Source: RUG11237 sp045126515 (GTDB lineage: Bacteria; Bacillota; Clostridia; Lachnospirales; Lachnospiraceae). From it: DNA of 64,000 nucleotides. Positions 62,911-64,000 of this stretch are shown here, in pieces. The stretch is from assembly GCA_045126515.1 (NCBI GenBank), contig JBGVOM010000216.1:1-64000 (forward strand), given 5' to 3'. Each line of letters opens with the position of its first letter. Position 1 is the stretch's first letter. Made by a program: the position numbers and the translations under genes. Below the pieces are notes generated by a model. That model made no database searches. It was not told where the DNA came from and worked only from the letters and a program-made list of their open reading frames with translations.

Positions 62911-64000
62911 ATGAAAATGAAAAAACTATTATCTATGTTGTTGGCAATGGCAGTGACAACAACCTCTGTATCTGTATGGACTGCGGAGCCGGTGTTTGCT
63001 GAGGAAACCACATGCCCGGTTTCTAATGAGGCACCCATAGAGAAAAATTACGTATATGGGATTATGAAGATTCCATATGCCGATTTTTATAAAGCTGAAT
63101 TAGGAGAAACTAATAACGTTACTGTAGATGCTGTAACATCAGCAACTGCAAATAAGTGGAAAACACAAAAGGGTACTTATTCAGAAATTGCTGCTGAAGG
63201 AAATGGTGGAACCATTTTAGGTGTTGAATATTATGTGGCAGTTGAACATGATATTTATGAAAAACTAAAGAATACGGAAAGTACCTTATTAAATACTTTT
63301 AAAGAAATTGAAGAAATTCCTGCAACCTATAAGGTAATGGATGAGGAAGGAAACTTTTTGGCAGTGCAAGGGACAGTTATGAAATTAAATGATGTAACTG
63401 CATCTTTAACGACCAAAAGCAATTATGGTGATTATCAGTTAAATATGACAGGTCTTGCTTTAACAGGAATTGTTTATGGTGCTGTGGTTAAAACAACAGA
63501 TGGAACCAGATATGCATTACGTCATTTAGAAAACATATGGAAAAACGGTGCACAGCTTTCCTGGTCTACAGGATTTTCCACCACTGAAAGTCATGGAAAT
63601 AAATTGAGCTATGAACACTATAGCTCCATGATGGGAAAAACCATTGAAAGCGTAGAATTTATTTGTGATAATGGTATTTATACGGTAGACGACATTGATG
63701 CATATGTGCCAATAAAATACGATGGAACGTTCCAAATTGCAGATACTGATTTGACAGCGAAACAGACGGCTGTTACTATGACAGGATTTCCGGAAGACGG
63801 AAACTGGCAGTTAGACCTGCCGGAAGGTTTAAAAAATGCTTCTTACGAAAACGGAAAAATTTTCTATGATGCCGGAACATTACCAGGTTTATATACGATA
63901 ACTGCAAAAGATACAAACCACAAATATGCTGATAATTCTGCAAGTTTTCTTGTGAAAACAAATACACTTCCGGTGCAGTTTAAGGACGGAAAAATTACCG
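62911..64000 (+). CDS. Secreted protein, possibly Tp47-like, cut by window end
   Basis: At least 363 residues; no stop before the window end. Signal peptide (LLSMLLAMAVTTTSVSVWTA, cut near VFAEE). The start YGIMKIPYADFYKAE and DAVTSATANKWK resemble Clostridia proteins annotated with a penicillin-binding Tp47-type domain, but this is from memory of the pattern. Several beta-rich repeats follow. RBS AAAGGA is about 12 nt upstream. Probably controlled by the palindromes at 62830-62853. Confidence 0.65.
   Translation, partial: MKMKKLLSMLLAMAVTTTSVSVWTAEPVFAEETTCPVSNEAPIEKNYVYGIMKIPYADFYKAELGETNNVTVDAVTSATANKWKTQKGTYSEIAAEGNGGTILGVEYYVAVEHDIYEKLKNTESTLLNTFKEIEEIPATYKVMDEEGNFLAVQGTVMKLNDVTASLTTKSNYGDYQLNMTGLALTGIVYGAVVKTTDGTRYALRHLENIWKNGAQLSWSTGFSTTESHGNKLSYEHYSSMMGKTIESVEFICDNGIYTVDDIDAYVPIKYDGTFQIADTDLTAKQTAVTMTGFPEDGNWQLDLPEGLKNASYENGKIFYDAGTLPGLYTITAKDTNHKYADNSASFLVKTNTLPVQFKDGKIT

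Overview
The window looks like a chromosome segment of a gut Lachnospiraceae (Clostridia, Bacillota). The evidence is low-GC coding sequence with AAGGAGG-type ribosome binding sites, frequent TTG/GTG starts, secreted proteins with InlB-type repeats and Thr/Pro/Glu-rich linkers, DUF4317 and DUF6483 proteins, an Rpn-type PD-(D/E)XK protein, and a ZTP-controlled pair of separate IMP cyclohydrolase and AICAR formyltransferase genes. Genus cannot be fixed from the sequence alone. No rRNA, tRNA or intact insertion sequence was seen.

Layout. 1-460: a non-coding, inverted-repeat-rich element. 470-5400: small metabolic genes (CDP-alcohol phosphatidyltransferase, a shortened PhzF-like protein), an ECF sigma/anti-sigma pair on the minus strand, an ArsR regulator with a metallo-hydrolase, and a nitroreductase. 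5430-7832: an ABC exporter with its MerR regulator. 7996-18767: an agmatinase-like ureohydrolase, two unknown proteins, an AgrA/AgrC-like two-component pair, an SDR dehydrogenase, a sugar-binding-domain/GGDEF fusion, an XRE membrane regulator, a radical SAM protein and a PadR/DUF2812 pair. 18805-21025: a long hairpin, then a ZTP riboswitch with a terminator, then the last two steps of IMP synthesis. 21066-28607: a secreted zinc-metallopeptidase-like protein, the Rpn-type protein, DUF6483, a membrane lipase and an ABC exporter. 28628-29209: two large related palindromic elements between convergent genes.

Accessory/defence region, about 30500-48400. It holds a multi-stem structured element, an Abi_2-family HEPN protein preceded by its own promoter and a short hairpin RNA candidate, and a co-directional cluster of zinc-ribbon, SPFH/GYF and DUF4839-like genes. 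A junction follows where a mobile-element DUF6040 gene and a multicopper-oxidase-like gene are both cut at their 5' ends. Then comes a complete type II-A CRISPR-Cas locus: a tracrRNA candidate on the minus strand, cas9-cas1-cas2-csn2, a leader ending in ATTTGAG, and 26 intact repeats plus one degenerate repeat with 26 spacers.

48476-64000: a BspA-type LRR protein, a transglutaminase-like secreted protein, a DUF5722 glycosidase-like protein and an ion permease. After these come a two-component system divergent from an operon (solute-binding lipoprotein, two sugar-type permeases, an HlyD-like adaptor, a MacB-like membrane protein), and the start of a secreted protein cut by the window end.

The most promising poorly described items are the SPFH/zinc-ribbon cluster, the Abi_2 gene with its upstream RNA, and the palindromic elements. 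In the palindromes the outer arms differ between copies, yet each remains self-complementary.
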